From NCBI GenBank assembly GCA_012523775.1, contig JAAYTK010000088.1:1-38319 (forward strand): a DNA stretch of 38,319 nucleotides, read 5' to 3'. This DNA comes from Clostridiales bacterium (GTDB lineage Bacteria > Bacillota > Clostridia > Lachnospirales > Lachnospiraceae). Positions 1-9,281 of this stretch are shown here, one piece after another. Position numbers and translations under genes: made by a program. Below the pieces are notes generated by a model, which saw only the letters and a list, made by a program, of their open reading frames with translations, had not been told where the DNA came from and did not search any database. Each line of letters begins with the position of its first letter. Position 1 is the stretch's first letter.

Positions 1-21
1 AAACATTTCATTATTATTAAA

Positions 22-675
22 TCAGAATATATCGACTATATTATGCTTTATGGCATATACGGCTGCCTGTGTTCTGTCAGACACATTTATCTTCTTAAAG
101 ATATTTGATACATGGTTTTTAACTGTTTTCTCACTGATGTTGAGGGTATACGCCACTTCCTTGTTAAACAATCCCTCGGCCAAAAGCTTTAATACCTCAA
201 TCTCCCTTCTGGTTAGCTTCTCCTCAATCAGCTTAGGGCTTGTGGATTTATCCTCAAGTCTCTTCTTTAGAAGTGGTGTCAGCTCCGGTTGAATAAATGA
301 ATCTCCTTTATTGATCGTAAATATGGCCTTCTTTAATACGGTAGAATCAGAGTCCTTGAGTACATACCCATCCACACCGATTTCTACGGCTCTCACAAGA
401 TATTCGACCTCATTATGAATGGTTAATATCAGTACCTTAACATTCGTCTTTTTTTCTCTTAAATACTGAAGCACCTGTAATCCATTCATATTTGGCATAT
501 TAATATCTAAAAGGAGCACATCTGTATTCTTCTCATCCAGGATATCAATACATTCTCTCCCGCTTCCTGCCTCAGCATTTACTTTAATATCTCCATCTAA
601 CTCGAGTATTTGCTTAATTCCTTCTCTAACCATTGAATGGTCATCTGCGACCATAACTTTTATTTGCTTGCTCAT
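22..675 (-). CDS. NarL/DegU-type response regulator
   Basis: This is a 217-residue DNA-binding response regulator. An N-terminal receiver domain (about residues 5-120) has the acidic pair D11/D12, phospho-acceptor D57 in LLLDINMPN, and the conserved Lys in YVLKDSD. A C-terminal LuxR-type HTH (about 148-212) carries LTRREIEVLKLLAEG and ISEKTVKNHVSNIFKK, very close to DegU of Bacillus. I chose the ATG at 675 because a GGGGGG ribosome site lies just upstream; an upstream in-frame extension to 720 would overlap the kinase gene. The kinase stop is 1 nt upstream, so the pair is translationally coupled. The partner at 677-1678 is the obvious phospho-donor. The regulated genes are not evident here; orthology with DegU itself is not proven. 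Confidence 0.93.
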   Translation of the reverse strand: MSKQIKVMVADDHSMVREGIKQILELDGDIKVNAEAGSGRECIDILDEKNTDVLLLDINMPNMNGLQVLQYLREKKTNVKVLILTIHNEVEYLVRAVEIGVDGYVLKDSDSTVLKKAIFTINKGDSFIQPELTPLLKKRLEDKSTSPKLIEEKLTRREIEVLKLLAEGLFNKEVAYTLNISEKTVKNHVSNIFKKINVSDRTQAAVYAIKHNIVDIF

Positions 676-676
676 C

Positions 677-1678
677 TTAATTCCCCCCACTCTTCGTAAT
701 AGGCGCAGTAATGGTAACAATTGTTCCTTTATTTATGGCGGACTTAATCTTCATGGTTCCCGATAATAAATATACCCTTTCCTTCATTATAGAAAGTCCG
801 TAACCTGAGTAATCGGGTGCCACTTGATCCTTCCTATTTTCAGCATCAAATCCTTTTCCGTCATCTGCGATTGATACTTCTATATTTTGCTCATTATAAG
901 TTATATTTATATCAATTGACTTTGCATCCGCATGTTTTATGGCGTTAATACAAGCCTCTTGTATTATTCTAAATATAGAAATTTTAATTACAGGTAATAT
1001 GTCCTCAATTTCATCATTATGAGTTACGTTAATTTTAATATCATGACTCATCATAAGCTGGTTTACGAATCTCTCAACTGTTGTCAAAAGACCTAAATCA
1101 TCCAATGACATCGGTTTTAAATTATATATGATTTCTCGAATTTCACTAATAACCGATTTTAGAGTGTTTGACATGGTGCTTAACTCCAGCTTCGTACGAA
1201 CAGTATCCATATCTACCAATCTGGAGCATAATTCGCACTTATGAATTAAGCCGGTTAAATTTTGTACGGTTGAATCATGAAGGTCTCTGGCAATTCTTTT
1301 TCTGTCCTGTTCCTGAATACTTAATATATTTAGTCCAAGATTAAAATTCGGTGAGTCTGGATCCTGAATAATTCCATATATTTCCTTTAATTGTTTTATA
1401 ATGTTATCCAGTTTGCTTTTTTCCTCTTCTGTTTGGTTTATTTTATTCTTAATGTCTTCCTTTTCATCAAAATATTGCTCAATATTATAATCCTTGCTGT
1501 TAGGTGAAAAAAGATTTGAACTCTTTTTCCTGGTTTGACTCAGGGAGTGAATCAGGGCCTCCTTCTCTGATAATTTGTTCAAGTAGATTTTCATCTGGTC
1601 GATAATTTCGTTACGTCTTTTCTCATATTCTACAATGAGATTAAGTATAAAATGTCTTAAGCTGTCAGGCTGGTTCAT
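677..1678 (-). CDS. DegS-like cytoplasmic sensor histidine kinase
   Basis: This 333-residue kinase has no membrane segment. An N-terminal region rich in charged heptads (about 15-100) is probably coiled coil, as in DegS. A HisKA_3 dimerisation domain follows, with phospho-acceptor H134 in RIARDLHDSTVQNL, then a HATPase_c domain with N-box QEACINAIKHADA, G1 box DDGKGFD and G2 box GYGLSIMKERV. It should autophosphorylate and pass phosphate to the response regulator encoded 1 nt downstream. The start is supported by AAGGG about 10 nt upstream of the ATG. About 230 nt of AT-rich DNA separate it from rsmG, so the pair probably has its own promoter, though I see no convincing one. A soluble sensor suggests an internal signal; which one is unknown. 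Confidence 0.92.
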   Translation of the reverse strand: MNQPDSLRHFILNLIVEYEKRRNEIIDQMKIYLNKLSEKEALIHSLSQTRKKSSNLFSPNSKDYNIEQYFDEKEDIKNKINQTEEEKSKLDNIIKQLKEIYGIIQDPDSPNFNLGLNILSIQEQDRKRIARDLHDSTVQNLTGLIHKCELCSRLVDMDTVRTKLELSTMSNTLKSVISEIREIIYNLKPMSLDDLGLLTTVERFVNQLMMSHDIKINVTHNDEIEDILPVIKISIFRIIQEACINAIKHADAKSIDINITYNEQNIEVSIADDGKGFDAENRKDQVAPDYSGYGLSIMKERVYLLSGTMKIKSAINKGTIVTITAPITKSGGN

Positions 1679-1910
1679 TCTTGTATCATCCCTTCATATT
1701 TGCAAAACTGATATCCTATGGTACAAAAATGCATCTCTTATATTATCCTAACATGAAGCAAGGTTTATAGCAAATATTAACATTATTATCTATAAGTACT
1801 CTATGGATATAATATACCAATTTTTTCAATTTTAAAAGTATTTTTTAATAAATAATCATATAAACCTTAGATTTTGATATAAAACACCAAGAAAATTGTC
1901 GTATAATATA

Positions 1911-2627
1911 TTATAAAGGCTCCTTAGATGGTTTGCCTGCCAGTCTGGGATATTTCTGCGAGGTTCTATTTATTTTCTCAACAACTATTAATGAGCGTTT
2001 TATATCTGTATCAATTAGATTAAACTCTTTAACCGCCGTTATTTTCCCTCCGAGCTCTTGAATTGCTCTATTAGCCTCCTTAAGCTCTTCTGAAATATTT
2101 CCTGATTTGTATGAAATAAATCTGCCTCCCTTTGTCACAAAGGGCAAACAGTATTCTGACAGGGTGGATAGCCTTGCAACTGCTCTTGAAGTACAGATAT
2201 CAAATACTTCCCGATAATTTGCATCCCTTCCGTAATCCTCGGCTCTTCCGTGGATTGCTGATATATTATCCAGCTCTAATCTTTCAATAACCTCATCTAA
2301 AAATTTTATGCGTTTGTTGAGTGAGTCTAATAATACCATAGAAGTGTTTGGAAATGCAATTTTTAACGGTATTCCCGGAAGCCCTGCCCCTGTCCCTAAA
2401 TCAAGCATTCTTTCGTTTGCGGGCTTATATACCTTTACAATTGATAGTGAATCCAGAAAATGCTTGAGTATCACTTCTTTAAAGTCGGTTATTGCAGTTA
2501 AATTCATTACCTTGTTCTTTTCGATCAGCATTTCATAATATACCAAAAAATTATTAAGCTGCTTATCATTAAGATGAATATTTAATTCCTCTAAGCCTTT
2601 TTGAAAGCAAAGTATTCCCTGCTTCAT
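1911..2627 (-). CDS. rsmG: 16S rRNA (guanine-N7)-methyltransferase RsmG (GidB)
   Basis: RsmG methylates N7 of a guanine in the 530 loop of 16S rRNA (G527 in E. coli numbering), using S-adenosylmethionine. The 238-residue product has the Rossmann SAM site MLDLGTGAGLPGIPLKI, the NLTAITDFKEVILKHFLDSL stretch near the N-terminus, and the late CTSRAVARLSTLSEYCLP motif typical of the family. I chose the ATG at 2627 because GGAAGGGAG lies 5-6 nt upstream; the longer reading to 2651 would overlap mnmG and add eight untypical residues. It follows mnmG by 16 nt in the mnmE-mnmG-rsmG order common near Firmicute origins. Loss of this enzyme in other bacteria gives low-level streptomycin resistance. Confidence 0.97.
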   Translation of the reverse strand: MKQGILCFQKGLEELNIHLNDKQLNNFLVYYEMLIEKNKVMNLTAITDFKEVILKHFLDSLSIVKVYKPANERMLDLGTGAGLPGIPLKIAFPNTSMVLLDSLNKRIKFLDEVIERLELDNISAIHGRAEDYGRDANYREVFDICTSRAVARLSTLSEYCLPFVTKGGRFISYKSGNISEELKEANRAIQELGGKITAVKEFNLIDTDIKRSLIVVEKINRTSQKYPRLAGKPSKEPL

Positions 2628-2643
2628 ATTTCTCCCTTCCCGG

Positions 2644-4560
2644 CTAACCATTTTTATTATTATCTCTACTCTTATTGTCTTCTTTCGAATTATATTGCAT
2701 GAGATAAACCATGAGGACAGAAATATCGGCCGGCGACACTCCTGATATTCTGGATGCCTGACCGATAGAAACAGGTCTAAAAGCCTCCAACTTCTGTCTG
2801 GCTTCGATTCTTAGACCTGATATTTTATTATAATCCAAATCCTCAGGGAGTTTTTTGTTCTCCATCTTCTTATGCTGTTCTACCTGTCTTAGCTGTCTTA
2901 ATATATAACCTTCATACTTGATATTTATATTGACCTGCTCAATAACATCATCCGGCAAGTGCTTTCTGTCAGGATCGATGCTTTTAAGCATTTCATAATT
3001 TAGCTCAGGCCTCTTTATTAAATCAGCCAATGTAGTTGCAGTTGCCAGAGGAGCACTGTTATAGCTCTTTAATAACTCCTGAACCTCTTTGCTTGCACCT
3101 ACGGTCACGTTTTCCAGTCGCTTCTTTTCATTAATGATATCCAGTTCCTTTTTAAGAATCGAATTATACCGCTCCTCATCAATTAAGCCTATTTTATATC
3201 CAATCTTAGTAAGCCTTAAATCCGCATTATCCTGCCTAAGGAGTAATCTGTACTCTGCCCTGGATGTCATCATACGGTATGGCTCCTTTGTTTCTTTGGT
3301 TATAAGGTCGTCTATTAACACTCCTATATAAGCCTGAGAGCGATCAATTATTACAGGTTCCCTATTAAGAAGCTTCATGGCTGCGTTAATTCCTGCTATA
3401 AGACCCTGAGCCGCTGCTTCCTCGTATCCGGAGCTTCCGTTAAACTGGCCCGCGCTAAACAAGCCTTCGATATTTTTGAATTCAAGAGTAGGCTTTAACT
3501 GTGCCGGATTGATACAGTCATATTCTATGGCATAAGCATTTCTGACGATATTTGCATTCTCGAGTCCCGGTACCGAGCGATACATCTGTATCTGAACATC
3601 CTCAGGTAAAGAACTGGACATCCCAGAGATATACATCTCATTGGTATACTCTCCTTCGGGCTCAATAAATACCTGGTGCCTGTCCTTATCTGCAAACCTC
3701 ACCACCTTATCCTCTATGGATGGACAGTATCTTGCTCCCGTCCCCTTAATGTCTCCGCTAAATAACGGCGATCTGTCTATATTTGCCCTGATTATCTCAT
3801 GAGTCCTGGGAGTTGTATAGGTAAGCCAGCATGAAACCTGGTCTCTTTTTATATCCTCCGGCTTATTGGTAAAAGAGAAGGGTGTGATTTTTTCATCTCC
3901 CTTTTGCTCCTCCATTTTGGCAAAATCTATCGATCTCTTATCAATTCTTGCCGGTGTTCCGGTTTTAAAACGAAACATCTCCACTCCTAAGCTTTTTAGT
4001 GAATCTGTTAGCTTTAAAGCCGCCTGAAGACCGTTGGGCCCTGTCATGTGCACGGTATCTCCATAGATACATCTGGCATTTAGATAGGTTCCGGAGCATA
4101 TTATAACAGCCCTGCAGTGATATATGGCTCCTGAAAAGGATTTAACACCTATAACCTTATTATCCTTTGTTAATATCTCGGTGATTTCACCCTGCTTTAT
4201 TATTAAGTTAGGAGTATTCTCCATTACCTTTCTCATGGCTGTGGAATATTCCTGCTTATCTGCCTGGGCTCTTAATGAATGAACCGCCGGCCCCTTAGAC
4301 AGATTAAGCATTCTGGATTGAATATATGTTTTATCTATATTCTTACCCATTTCACCGCCTAAAGCATCTATTTCTCTTACCAGGTGTCCTTTTGATGTTC
4401 CCCCTATATTAGGATTACAAGGCATCAAAGCTATACTGTCAATTGACACGGTAAAAACAATTGTACTTAGGGATAGCCTTGCACATGCCAGAGCCGCCTC
4501 ACAGCCGGCATGTCCTGCCCCTATAACAACTACGTCATATTCATCAAATACGTATGACAT
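2644..4560 (-). CDS. mnmG: tRNA uridine-5-carboxymethylaminomethyl modification enzyme MnmG (GidA)
   Basis: MnmG works with MnmE to install the aminomethyl-type group at C5 of wobble uridine 34 in several tRNAs, using FAD, NADH and a folate one-carbon unit. The 638-residue protein shows the N-terminal FAD dinucleotide motif [17 protein letters not shown], the family signature [20 protein letters not shown], the second signature [17 protein letters not shown] and a C-terminal helical MnmE/tRNA-binding region including [18 protein letters not shown]. Length is normal for the family. The ATG at 4560 is the only sensible start. The gene lies 42 nt after mnmE and 16 nt before rsmG, so the three are probably one transcript. 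Confidence 0.98.
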   Translation of the reverse strand: MSYVFDEYDVVVIGAGHAGCEAALACARLSLSTIVFTVSIDSIALMPCNPNIGGTSKGHLVREIDALGGEMGKNIDKTYIQSRMLNLSKGPAVHSLRAQADKQEYSTAMRKVMENTPNLIIKQGEITEILTKDNKVIGVKSFSGAIYHCRAVIICSGTYLNARCIYGDTVHMTGPNGLQAALKLTDSLKSLGVEMFRFKTGTPARIDKRSIDFAKMEEQKGDEKITPFSFTNKPEDIKRDQVSCWLTYTTPRTHEIIRANIDRSPLFSGDIKGTGARYCPSIEDKVVRFADKDRHQVFIEPEGEYTNEMYISGMSSSLPEDVQIQMYRSVPGLENANIVRNAYAIEYDCINPAQLKPTLEFKNIEGLFSAGQFNGSSGYEEAAAQGLIAGINAAMKLLNREPVIIDRSQAYIGVLIDDLITKETKEPYRMMTSRAEYRLLLRQDNADLRLTKIGYKIGLIDEERYNSILKKELDIINEKKRLENVTVGASKEVQELLKSYNSAPLATATTLADLIKRPELNYEMLKSIDPDRKHLPDDVIEQVNINIKYEGYILRQLRQVEQHKKMENKKLPEDLDYNKISGLRIEARQKLEAFRPVSIGQASRISGVSPADISVLMVYLMQYNSKEDNKSRDNNKNG

Positions 4561-4602
4561 ATTAATCCTTATCCTTTCTATAACTAAAAGATTTCATATG
4601 GT

Positions 4603-5979
4603 TTACTTACCCATACAAAATTCACTGAATATCATATTAATTAGGTCTTCATCCACATTCTTACCCAGTATTTTACCAAGCTCCTCATATGCAGACATGA
4701 GATCTATTGAATAAAAGTCCTCGGGCATATTATTCTCTATGCTTTCTTTTACTAAATTCAGGGCTTTTAGAGCATTCCTAAAGGCCTCTAAATGTCTTTC
4801 ATTTGTAATATAGATGTCTTCATTAAATGTTAAATCGCCTTTAAAAAACATCTCCTTTATTAATTGCTCCAGCTCATCGATGCCCTTATGCTCAACAAAA
4901 GAGGTGCTTACGATGGGATGGCCGGATTTATCCTTAATGTCCTCTACTGTTATTCTCGGAGGCAAATCGCTTTTATTTAACAATAATATCGCCTTTTTAT
5001 CACTCGTTAAGGAAAATATTATTTCATCATTCTCATCTAAGGGAGTCGAAGCATCTATAACATATATTATTAAAACCGCTTCACGGGCTACACGCATTGC
5101 TTTATCAACACCGATTTTCTCAACAATATCCTCGGTACTTCTTATACCTGCGGTATCGATTATATTTAAGGTAATATCATTCAAGCATATGGTTTCTTCT
5201 AAAGTATCTCTTGTGGTTCCTGCAATATCCGTAACAATTGCACGATCCTCTCTTACTAATATATTTAAAAGGCTGGACTTACCTGCATTAGGCTTACCTA
5301 AAATTACCGTCTTAATGCCCTCCTTAAGTAATCTTCCTTTCCTTGAGCTGTCTATCAGCCTATTAATACTTTGACAATAATTATTCACCTTTAATAAGAG
5401 CTCGCCAGAAAATCCGTCGATACTGATATGCTCGGGATCATCCAAAGCCGCTTCTATAAATGCTATATCTCTTAAGATGTTGTCTCTTATTTCTTCAATA
5501 ATTTCCAATTCTCTGCCCTTTAATTGATTTAGTGAATTCTTTAGGGCAATATCATTTTTTGCGTTTATTATATCACATACGGCCTCTGCCTGTGAAAGGT
5601 CAATTCTGCCATTTAGAAAGGCTCTTTTAGTAAATTCTCCGGGCTCTGCCAGTCTGATATCCTGCTTTAATACAGCCTCTAAAACCTTCCTTGTCACTAC
5701 GATACCACCATGGCAGTTTATCTCAATTACATCCTCACGGGTATAGGTTGAAGGTGCTCTCATGACCGTAACCATAACCTCGTCTATTATAGTTTCATCG
5801 TCTACTATATGGCCATAATGTATGGTATGGCTTTTTTGCTTTGATAAAAGCTTCTTCCCATCCCTTGACCGATATATTCTGTCAATAACAGAAAAAGCCT
5901 TATCACCGCTGATTCGTATGATGCTTATTCCCCCGGTACTTAGTCCCGTAGCAATAGCAGCTATGGTATCCGTATTCAT
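4603..5979 (-). CDS. mnmE: tRNA modification GTPase MnmE (TrmE)
   Basis: MnmE is the GTPase partner of MnmG in wobble-uridine modification. The 458-residue protein has the N-terminal folate-binding domain (AIATGLSTGGISIIRISG; ... EPGEFTKRAFLNGRIDLSQ), a helical middle domain, and an inserted G domain with P-loop GKPNAGKSSLL, switch region GTTRDTLEE, DTAG and NKSD. It ends in FCMGK, the C-x-G-K terminus that is the hallmark of the family. An excellent AAAGGAGG site precedes the ATG. A strong terminator lies about 20 nt upstream of the start, so either a promoter is squeezed into that gap or transcription depends on readthrough from the rpmH block. Confidence 0.98.
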   Translation of the reverse strand: MNTDTIAAIATGLSTGGISIIRISGDKAFSVIDRIYRSRDGKKLLSKQKSHTIHYGHIVDDETIIDEVMVTVMRAPSTYTREDVIEINCHGGIVVTRKVLEAVLKQDIRLAEPGEFTKRAFLNGRIDLSQAEAVCDIINAKNDIALKNSLNQLKGRELEIIEEIRDNILRDIAFIEAALDDPEHISIDGFSGELLLKVNNYCQSINRLIDSSRKGRLLKEGIKTVILGKPNAGKSSLLNILVREDRAIVTDIAGTTRDTLEETICLNDITLNIIDTAGIRSTEDIVEKIGVDKAMRVAREAVLIIYVIDASTPLDENDEIIFSLTSDKKAILLLNKSDLPPRITVEDIKDKSGHPIVSTSFVEHKGIDELEQLIKEMFFKGDLTFNEDIYITNERHLEAFRNALKALNLVKESIENNMPEDFYSIDLMSAYEELGKILGKNVDEDLINMIFSEFCMGK

Positions 5980-6000
5980 AAGAGTCCTCCTTTCATAAGA

Positions 6001-6040
6001 TAAAAAGGTGTCTTAAAGTAAAACCCATCTTTAAGACACC
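6001..6040 (-). terminator. intrinsic terminator after jag
   Basis: On the minus strand a perfect 12-bp stem (arms 6029-6040 and 6007-6018, 10-nt loop) is followed at once by TTTTTA. It sits between jag and mnmE and would end or attenuate the rpmH-rnpA-yidD-yidC-jag transcript. Confidence 0.87.
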
Positions 6041-6064
6041 CCTTCACATCAGTTTAACAGGGTT

Positions 6065-6811
6065 TTATGAATTTTCACCTGTTGCCCTCGCCTTGCTTTC
6101 CTTATATTCCTTATAATCCTTTTTATAATCTCTGCTGTAATTTTTAGAATAATCCTTACCGTATTTGTACTGCTTATTTTCTTTGTTAGATTTCTTATAA
6201 TTTATTACAACCTTACGATATGGCTCTTCACCTTCGGAATAGGTCTCAACAAATTTATCGTTTTGCAGCGCTGAATGGATTATCCTTCTTTCATATGGAT
6301 TCATGGGCTCTAAAGTAATGGATCTTCTGTTTCTTTTTACCTTGTGAGCTATATTCTTTGCGAGGTTCTCAAGCGTTTCTTTACGTCTTGCTCTGTAATT
6401 TTCTGTGTCCAGCTTGACCTTAATATAATTATCCGTATTCTTATTAATAACAAGACTAACAAGGTATTGTAGGGAATCGAGAGTTTGTCCTCTTTTTCCT
6501 ATAAGAACACCCATTTCCTCTCCCTCGAGATTAATTTCCAGTAAATTATTCTCTTCATCATAAATAGTCTCTATAACAGTCTCAATATTCATTGCATTGA
6601 ACACTTTTTCCAAAAAGTCCTTGGCTATATTCTCCAAGTTCTTCTTTAGCTTTACTTTTATACGTGCGGGCTTTCCAAACATCCCTAAGAATCCGGAGGT
6701 TTCCTTTTCAATAACTTCATAATCTAAGTTATCAGCCGTTGTTCCTATTTCCAGCATTGCATTTGTAAGTGCTTCATCTACCGTCTTTGCTGTGAATTCT
6801 TTCCAATCCAT
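6065..6811 (-). CDS. jag: RNA-binding protein KhpB/Jag (Jag-N, KH and R3H domains)
   Basis: The 248-residue protein has a Jag-N domain (about 1-55, with TSGFLGMFGKPARIKVK), a KH domain with the GKRGQTLDSLQYLVSLVI loop, and an R3H domain (NPYERRIIHSAL...). These are the three parts of KhpB, an RNA-binding protein that acts with KhpA and affects cell elongation and division in other Firmicutes. The C-terminus (about 208-248) is a low-complexity Lys/Tyr/Asp tail with near-repeats such as KDYKKDYKEYK, likely disordered and RNA-binding. The start codon overlaps the yidC stop by one base (TAATG), so the two are translationally coupled. The terminator at 6001-6040 closes the operon. Confidence 0.95.
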   Translation of the reverse strand: MDWKEFTAKTVDEALTNAMLEIGTTADNLDYEVIEKETSGFLGMFGKPARIKVKLKKNLENIAKDFLEKVFNAMNIETVIETIYDEENNLLEINLEGEEMGVLIGKRGQTLDSLQYLVSLVINKNTDNYIKVKLDTENYRARRKETLENLAKNIAHKVKRNRRSITLEPMNPYERRIIHSALQNDKFVETYSEGEEPYRKVVINYKKSNKENKQYKYGKDYSKNYSRDYKKDYKEYKESKARATGENS

Positions 6812-8016
6812 TATTTATCCCCCTTTTCAATATTCTTATTCTTCAGAAGGTTAGCTATCTCAGATATGCTGGTAGGATTGTAAGAATCTTTCTCCTTATT
6901 TGAATTTTCATCTATATCATCATTGCTGGTAATATCTTTATCTGAATCCTTCTTTCTATCTGAAATACTCTCAATTGACTTAGTCTGCTTTCTGGCAAGC
7001 TCCTGAATGGAGGTTCCACCGGTAGCTGCTGATTTCTTAAATAACTTCTTTTTTGCCTTCTCCTGACTCTTTGCAACAAGCTCGTCCATACCCATGCGGT
7101 CCAAATGTCTGTTTACAAAGAACTGTTGAATAATGGAGAATAAGCTGTTAGCAATCCAGTATAATCCTACACCGATTGGAAGCATCAAGCAGAAAAAGCC
7201 TGACATAATAGGCATAACAACATTCATCGAAGACATAGGATTTGGTGCTGCATCCTTCGAATTAGTCTTAACACTCATTTGCTTACTTTGTACAAACTGT
7301 AATCCCATTGATATTAACGGAATAAGAATAGATATTGATTTCCAGCTTGGTGTATTGGTAATACTTAAGCCAAAGAAGTTGTTAACACTCATTATACTTT
7401 CAATAGCCGTGTTTGCATCTGCTCCCAGTCCCTCCTGTAACAACAGATTCCACTGAGAAGTGTTAAATACCGCCAACGCCTTAATAATTTCATCTATTGT
7501 AGTTAACTGAAGCTTTTCAAAATTATTGGCTATTTCTGATAATACGCCTACACCTTCTCCGTGAGATAAAATAGCATTGGCTACGTGAGTATAAGGCTCT
7601 CGTACAAGGTTAACAAAATCAGGAATATTATTGATTACTCTGTATAATGCAAACATTATAGGTAATGTTATCAATAAAGGCAGACATCCGGATGTTGGGC
7701 TTGCACCGTATTTCTGATAAACAGCCTGTGTCTCAGCCTGCTGCTTTCTCATTGATGCCTCGTCTTTTCTTCCTTTATATTTTTCCTGAATTTTCTGTAT
7801 TTCTGGAGTGATTATTGACTGTAATCTGCTAAATCTCTGCTGCTTAATTGTTAAAGGAAACATCAGAGTTTTTACAATAAATGTAAACACAAATATCGAT
7901 AATGCTATGTTCTGTACTCCAAACAAATGAAAAAACTCATAAATACCATTCATTATTAAGCCTAAAAAGCTGGCAATCGGGCTTAATATATTTCCGAATA
8001 AAAATATAACCTCCAA
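6811..8016 (-). CDS. yidC: membrane protein insertase YidC/Oxa1/SpoIIIJ family
   Basis: YidC inserts and folds inner membrane proteins, alone or with Sec. The 401-residue protein has about five hydrophobic segments, the first near residues 5-30, then a cytoplasmic hairpin with charged helices (IQEKYKGRKDEASMRKQQAE) and the GCLPLLITLPIMFALYRVI segment typical of the family. The tail from about 330 is long, charged and Ser/Lys/Asp-rich. At the intramembrane position usually Arg, the sequence IVKTLMFPLTIKQQ has Lys49. The start is TTG, not ATG: AAGGAGG lies 8 nt upstream, and no closer ATG is well placed. Its stop overlaps the jag start. Unlike Gram-negative YidC there is no large extracytoplasmic domain. 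Confidence 0.95.
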   Translation of the reverse strand: MEVIFLFGNILSPIASFLGLIMNGIYEFFHLFGVQNIALSIFVFTFIVKTLMFPLTIKQQRFSRLQSIITPEIQKIQEKYKGRKDEASMRKQQAETQAVYQKYGASPTSGCLPLLITLPIMFALYRVINNIPDFVNLVREPYTHVANAILSHGEGVGVLSEIANNFEKLQLTTIDEIIKALAVFNTSQWNLLLQEGLGADANTAIESIMSVNNFFGLSITNTPSWKSISILIPLISMGLQFVQSKQMSVKTNSKDAAPNPMSSMNVVMPIMSGFFCLMLPIGVGLYWIANSLFSIIQQFFVNRHLDRMGMDELVAKSQEKAKKKLFKKSAATGGTSIQELARKQTKSIESISDRKKDSDKDITSNDDIDENSNKEKDSYNPTSISEIANLLKNKNIEKGDK

Positions 8017-8062
8017 TTTAAATCCTCCTTAGGGCTGGTGATAGCGAAAACCCAGCGTTTTT

Positions 8063-8278
8063 TTAAGGTACCGGATCATATCCTCCCTTATGAAAAGGAT
8101 GGCATCTTAAAATACGCCTAATTGCCATATACATTCCTTTAGCTGCCCCATGTTTATTTACTGCTTCCAAAGCATAATTAGAACATGTGGGATAGTATAT
8201 ACAACTAGAGCTTCTTTTTAAGGGTGATATGAATTTCTGATAAAGACTTATAATAAATATAAAAACCTTCTTAAACAC
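8063..8278 (-). CDS. yidD: membrane protein insertion efficiency factor YidD
   Basis: A 71-residue YidD, thought to assist YidC-dependent membrane insertion. The family core is clear: [23 protein letters not shown], then [18 protein letters not shown], with conserved Cys residues and an amphipathic N-terminal helix. The start codon is GTG, supported by AAGAAGG about 8 nt upstream. It lies between rnpA and yidC, its usual place. Confidence 0.96.
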   Translation of the reverse strand: MFKKVFIFIISLYQKFISPLKRSSSCIYYPTCSNYALEAVNKHGAAKGMYMAIRRILRCHPFHKGGYDPVP

Positions 8279-8315
8279 TTCTATACCTTCTTTAATCCTA
8301 ACCGTTCCTATTACA

Positions 8316-8669
8316 TTAATTAGGAGCTGTATGCTTTATCAAAACACCGTGTAGCTTCATAAGATGTAATAAAGAATCTTCGATTTCAATATAATTCTTA
8401 CCCCTGGCACCTATTCTTGCGACAACTACTATGTCCAATCCTTCTAAAATGCTATCTTCATTCAAACGATAACTTTCTCTTATTAATCGGGTTATTCTGT
8501 GCCTAATTACACTGTTTCCCACTTTTTTACTTACTGATATTCCGAGTCTGTTCTCTTTTGATTTATTTCTTTTCATATACATAACCAAATTTTTATTTGC
8601 ATATGATTTCCCGGTACTATATACTTCTCTAAAATCTTCACTTTTTTTTATTGAACTTGTTTTTTTCAT
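8316..8669 (-). CDS. rnpA: ribonuclease P protein component
   Basis: The protein subunit of RNase P, which binds the catalytic RNA and helps 5' maturation of pre-tRNAs. The 117-residue basic protein has the N-terminal [38 protein letters not shown] and RLIRESYR, matching the family's RNR-type basic helix. I prefer the ATG at 8669; an in-frame TTG at 8678 adds three residues and neither has a strong Shine-Dalgarno. It sits 99 nt downstream of rpmH, the near-universal arrangement next to bacterial origins. Spacing to yidD is 37 nt. Confidence 0.95.
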   Translation of the reverse strand: MKKTSSIKKSEDFREVYSTGKSYANKNLVMYMKRNKSKENRLGISVSKKVGNSVIRHRITRLIRESYRLNEDSILEGLDIVVVARIGARGKNYIEIEDSLLHLMKLHGVLIKHTAPN

Positions 8670-8768
8670 ATTTTCCAAACCATCATACTAACAACCCATA
8701 CAATAATTGTTTCGATTTCTTTTCCTGCTGATAGAAGAAAAGGTCACAAACTTGCGACCTAATTGATG

Positions 8769-8903
8769 TTAAGCTGAAAGCCTCTTTCTTCCTTTTGCTC
8801 TTCTGGCGGCAAGCACCTTTCTTCCTCCTGCCGTTTTCATTCTGGCTCTAAATCCATGAACCCTTGATCTTTTTCTTTTCTTGGGTTGAAATGTCATTTT
8901 CAT
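8769..8903 (-). CDS. rpmH: 50S ribosomal protein L34
   Basis: A 44-codon gene. Reading the minus strand from the ATG at 8901-8903 gives a very basic peptide starting [18 protein letters not shown], continuing [20 protein letters not shown] and ending RKRLSA before TAA. This is the classic L34 sequence. The ribosome site AAAGGAGGTG is 8 nt upstream, and a near-consensus promoter lies at 8982-9010. L34 is a small protein of the large ribosomal subunit. It is the first gene of the left arm, facing away from oriC. Confidence 0.98.
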   Translation of the reverse strand: MKMTFQPKKRKRSRVHGFRARMKTAGGRKVLAARRAKGRKRLSA

Positions 8904-8981
8904 TGCTTCGCACCTCCTTTATCGTACCGGCGCTCTTTTCGGCTGAGCTAACTCTCTTTTCAATTTTGGAATATCACGTCT

Positions 8982-9010
8982 ATTATATTCGTATTCATCC
9001 CTCTAGTCAA
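8982..9010 (-). promoter_or_regulatory. sigma-A promoter of rpmH operon
   Basis: On the minus strand: TTGACT (9005-9010), exactly 17 nt, then perfect TATAAT (8982-8987). It is about 80 nt upstream of rpmH and points toward it. Confidence 0.9.
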
Positions 9011-9063
9011 GTGGTTATATTTTATAATATTCTTTCCTTATATATATAAACTAAAACAAAAAA

Positions 9064-9093
9064 TGTGGACAAATATGATATTTATGTGGATAA
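9064..9093 (-). promoter_or_regulatory. pair of DnaA boxes
   Basis: Two DnaA boxes lie in the same orientation, with 12 nt between them: TTGTCCACA (complement of 9064-9072, one mismatch) and TTATCCACA (complement of 9085-9093, perfect consensus). The 21-nt start-to-start spacing is about two helical turns, placing both on the same DNA face. Confidence 0.8.
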
Positions 9094-9222
9094 ACTGTTA
9101 TTCTTTTTTTGGCAACGTTTATCTTTTCTTAGACTATTGACTTTTTATGTCTGTTACTTATGTTGTTATATTTATCCCCATTTCCTCATATTAACTAAAT
9201 GTTTCAAGAGCTATAATAACCA

Positions 9223-9249
9223 TTGAAAAATTGGTGAAATTGTTATAAT
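9223..9249 (+). promoter_or_regulatory. candidate dnaA promoter
   Basis: TTGAAA (9223-9228) and perfect TATAAT (9244-9249), but with a short 15-nt spacer. It is 33 nt upstream of the dnaA ATG. The -10 is convincing, the -35 less so. Confidence 0.45.
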
Positions 9250-9281
9250 ATATTAATATGTGAGTAACAATGGAGGCAGTA

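Larger units (their letters stand above)
8904..9281. other. oriC region between rpmH and dnaA
   Basis: This 378-nt gene-free stretch separates the divergent rpmH and dnaA genes. It holds the rpmH promoter, a perfect DnaA box (TGTGGATAA, 9085-9093, i.e. TTATCCACA on the minus strand), a one-mismatch box TGTGGACAA (9064-9072), a one-mismatch box TTATCCCCA (9172-9180), T-rich tracts, and a dnaA promoter candidate. Gene orientation switches here from minus to plus, as expected for divergent replication forks. By analogy with Bacillus, the origin may be bipartite, with a second part between dnaA and dnaN. Confidence 0.8.

Noticed and set aside
1679-1910. Promoter for the DegS/DegU-like pair
   Set aside because: The region is very AT-rich and several weak -10 look-alikes exist, but none has a -35 at acceptable spacing, so I did not list one.
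4814-5374. 186-codon open frame on the plus strand
   Set aside because: It is fully antisense to mnmE, whose protein is unmistakable, has no ribosome site, and its translation is a hydrophobic Ser/Leu-rich shadow.
8864-9049. 61-codon plus-strand frame over rpmH and its promoter
   Set aside because: It overlaps L34 and the rpmH promoter on the opposite strand; translation looks random.
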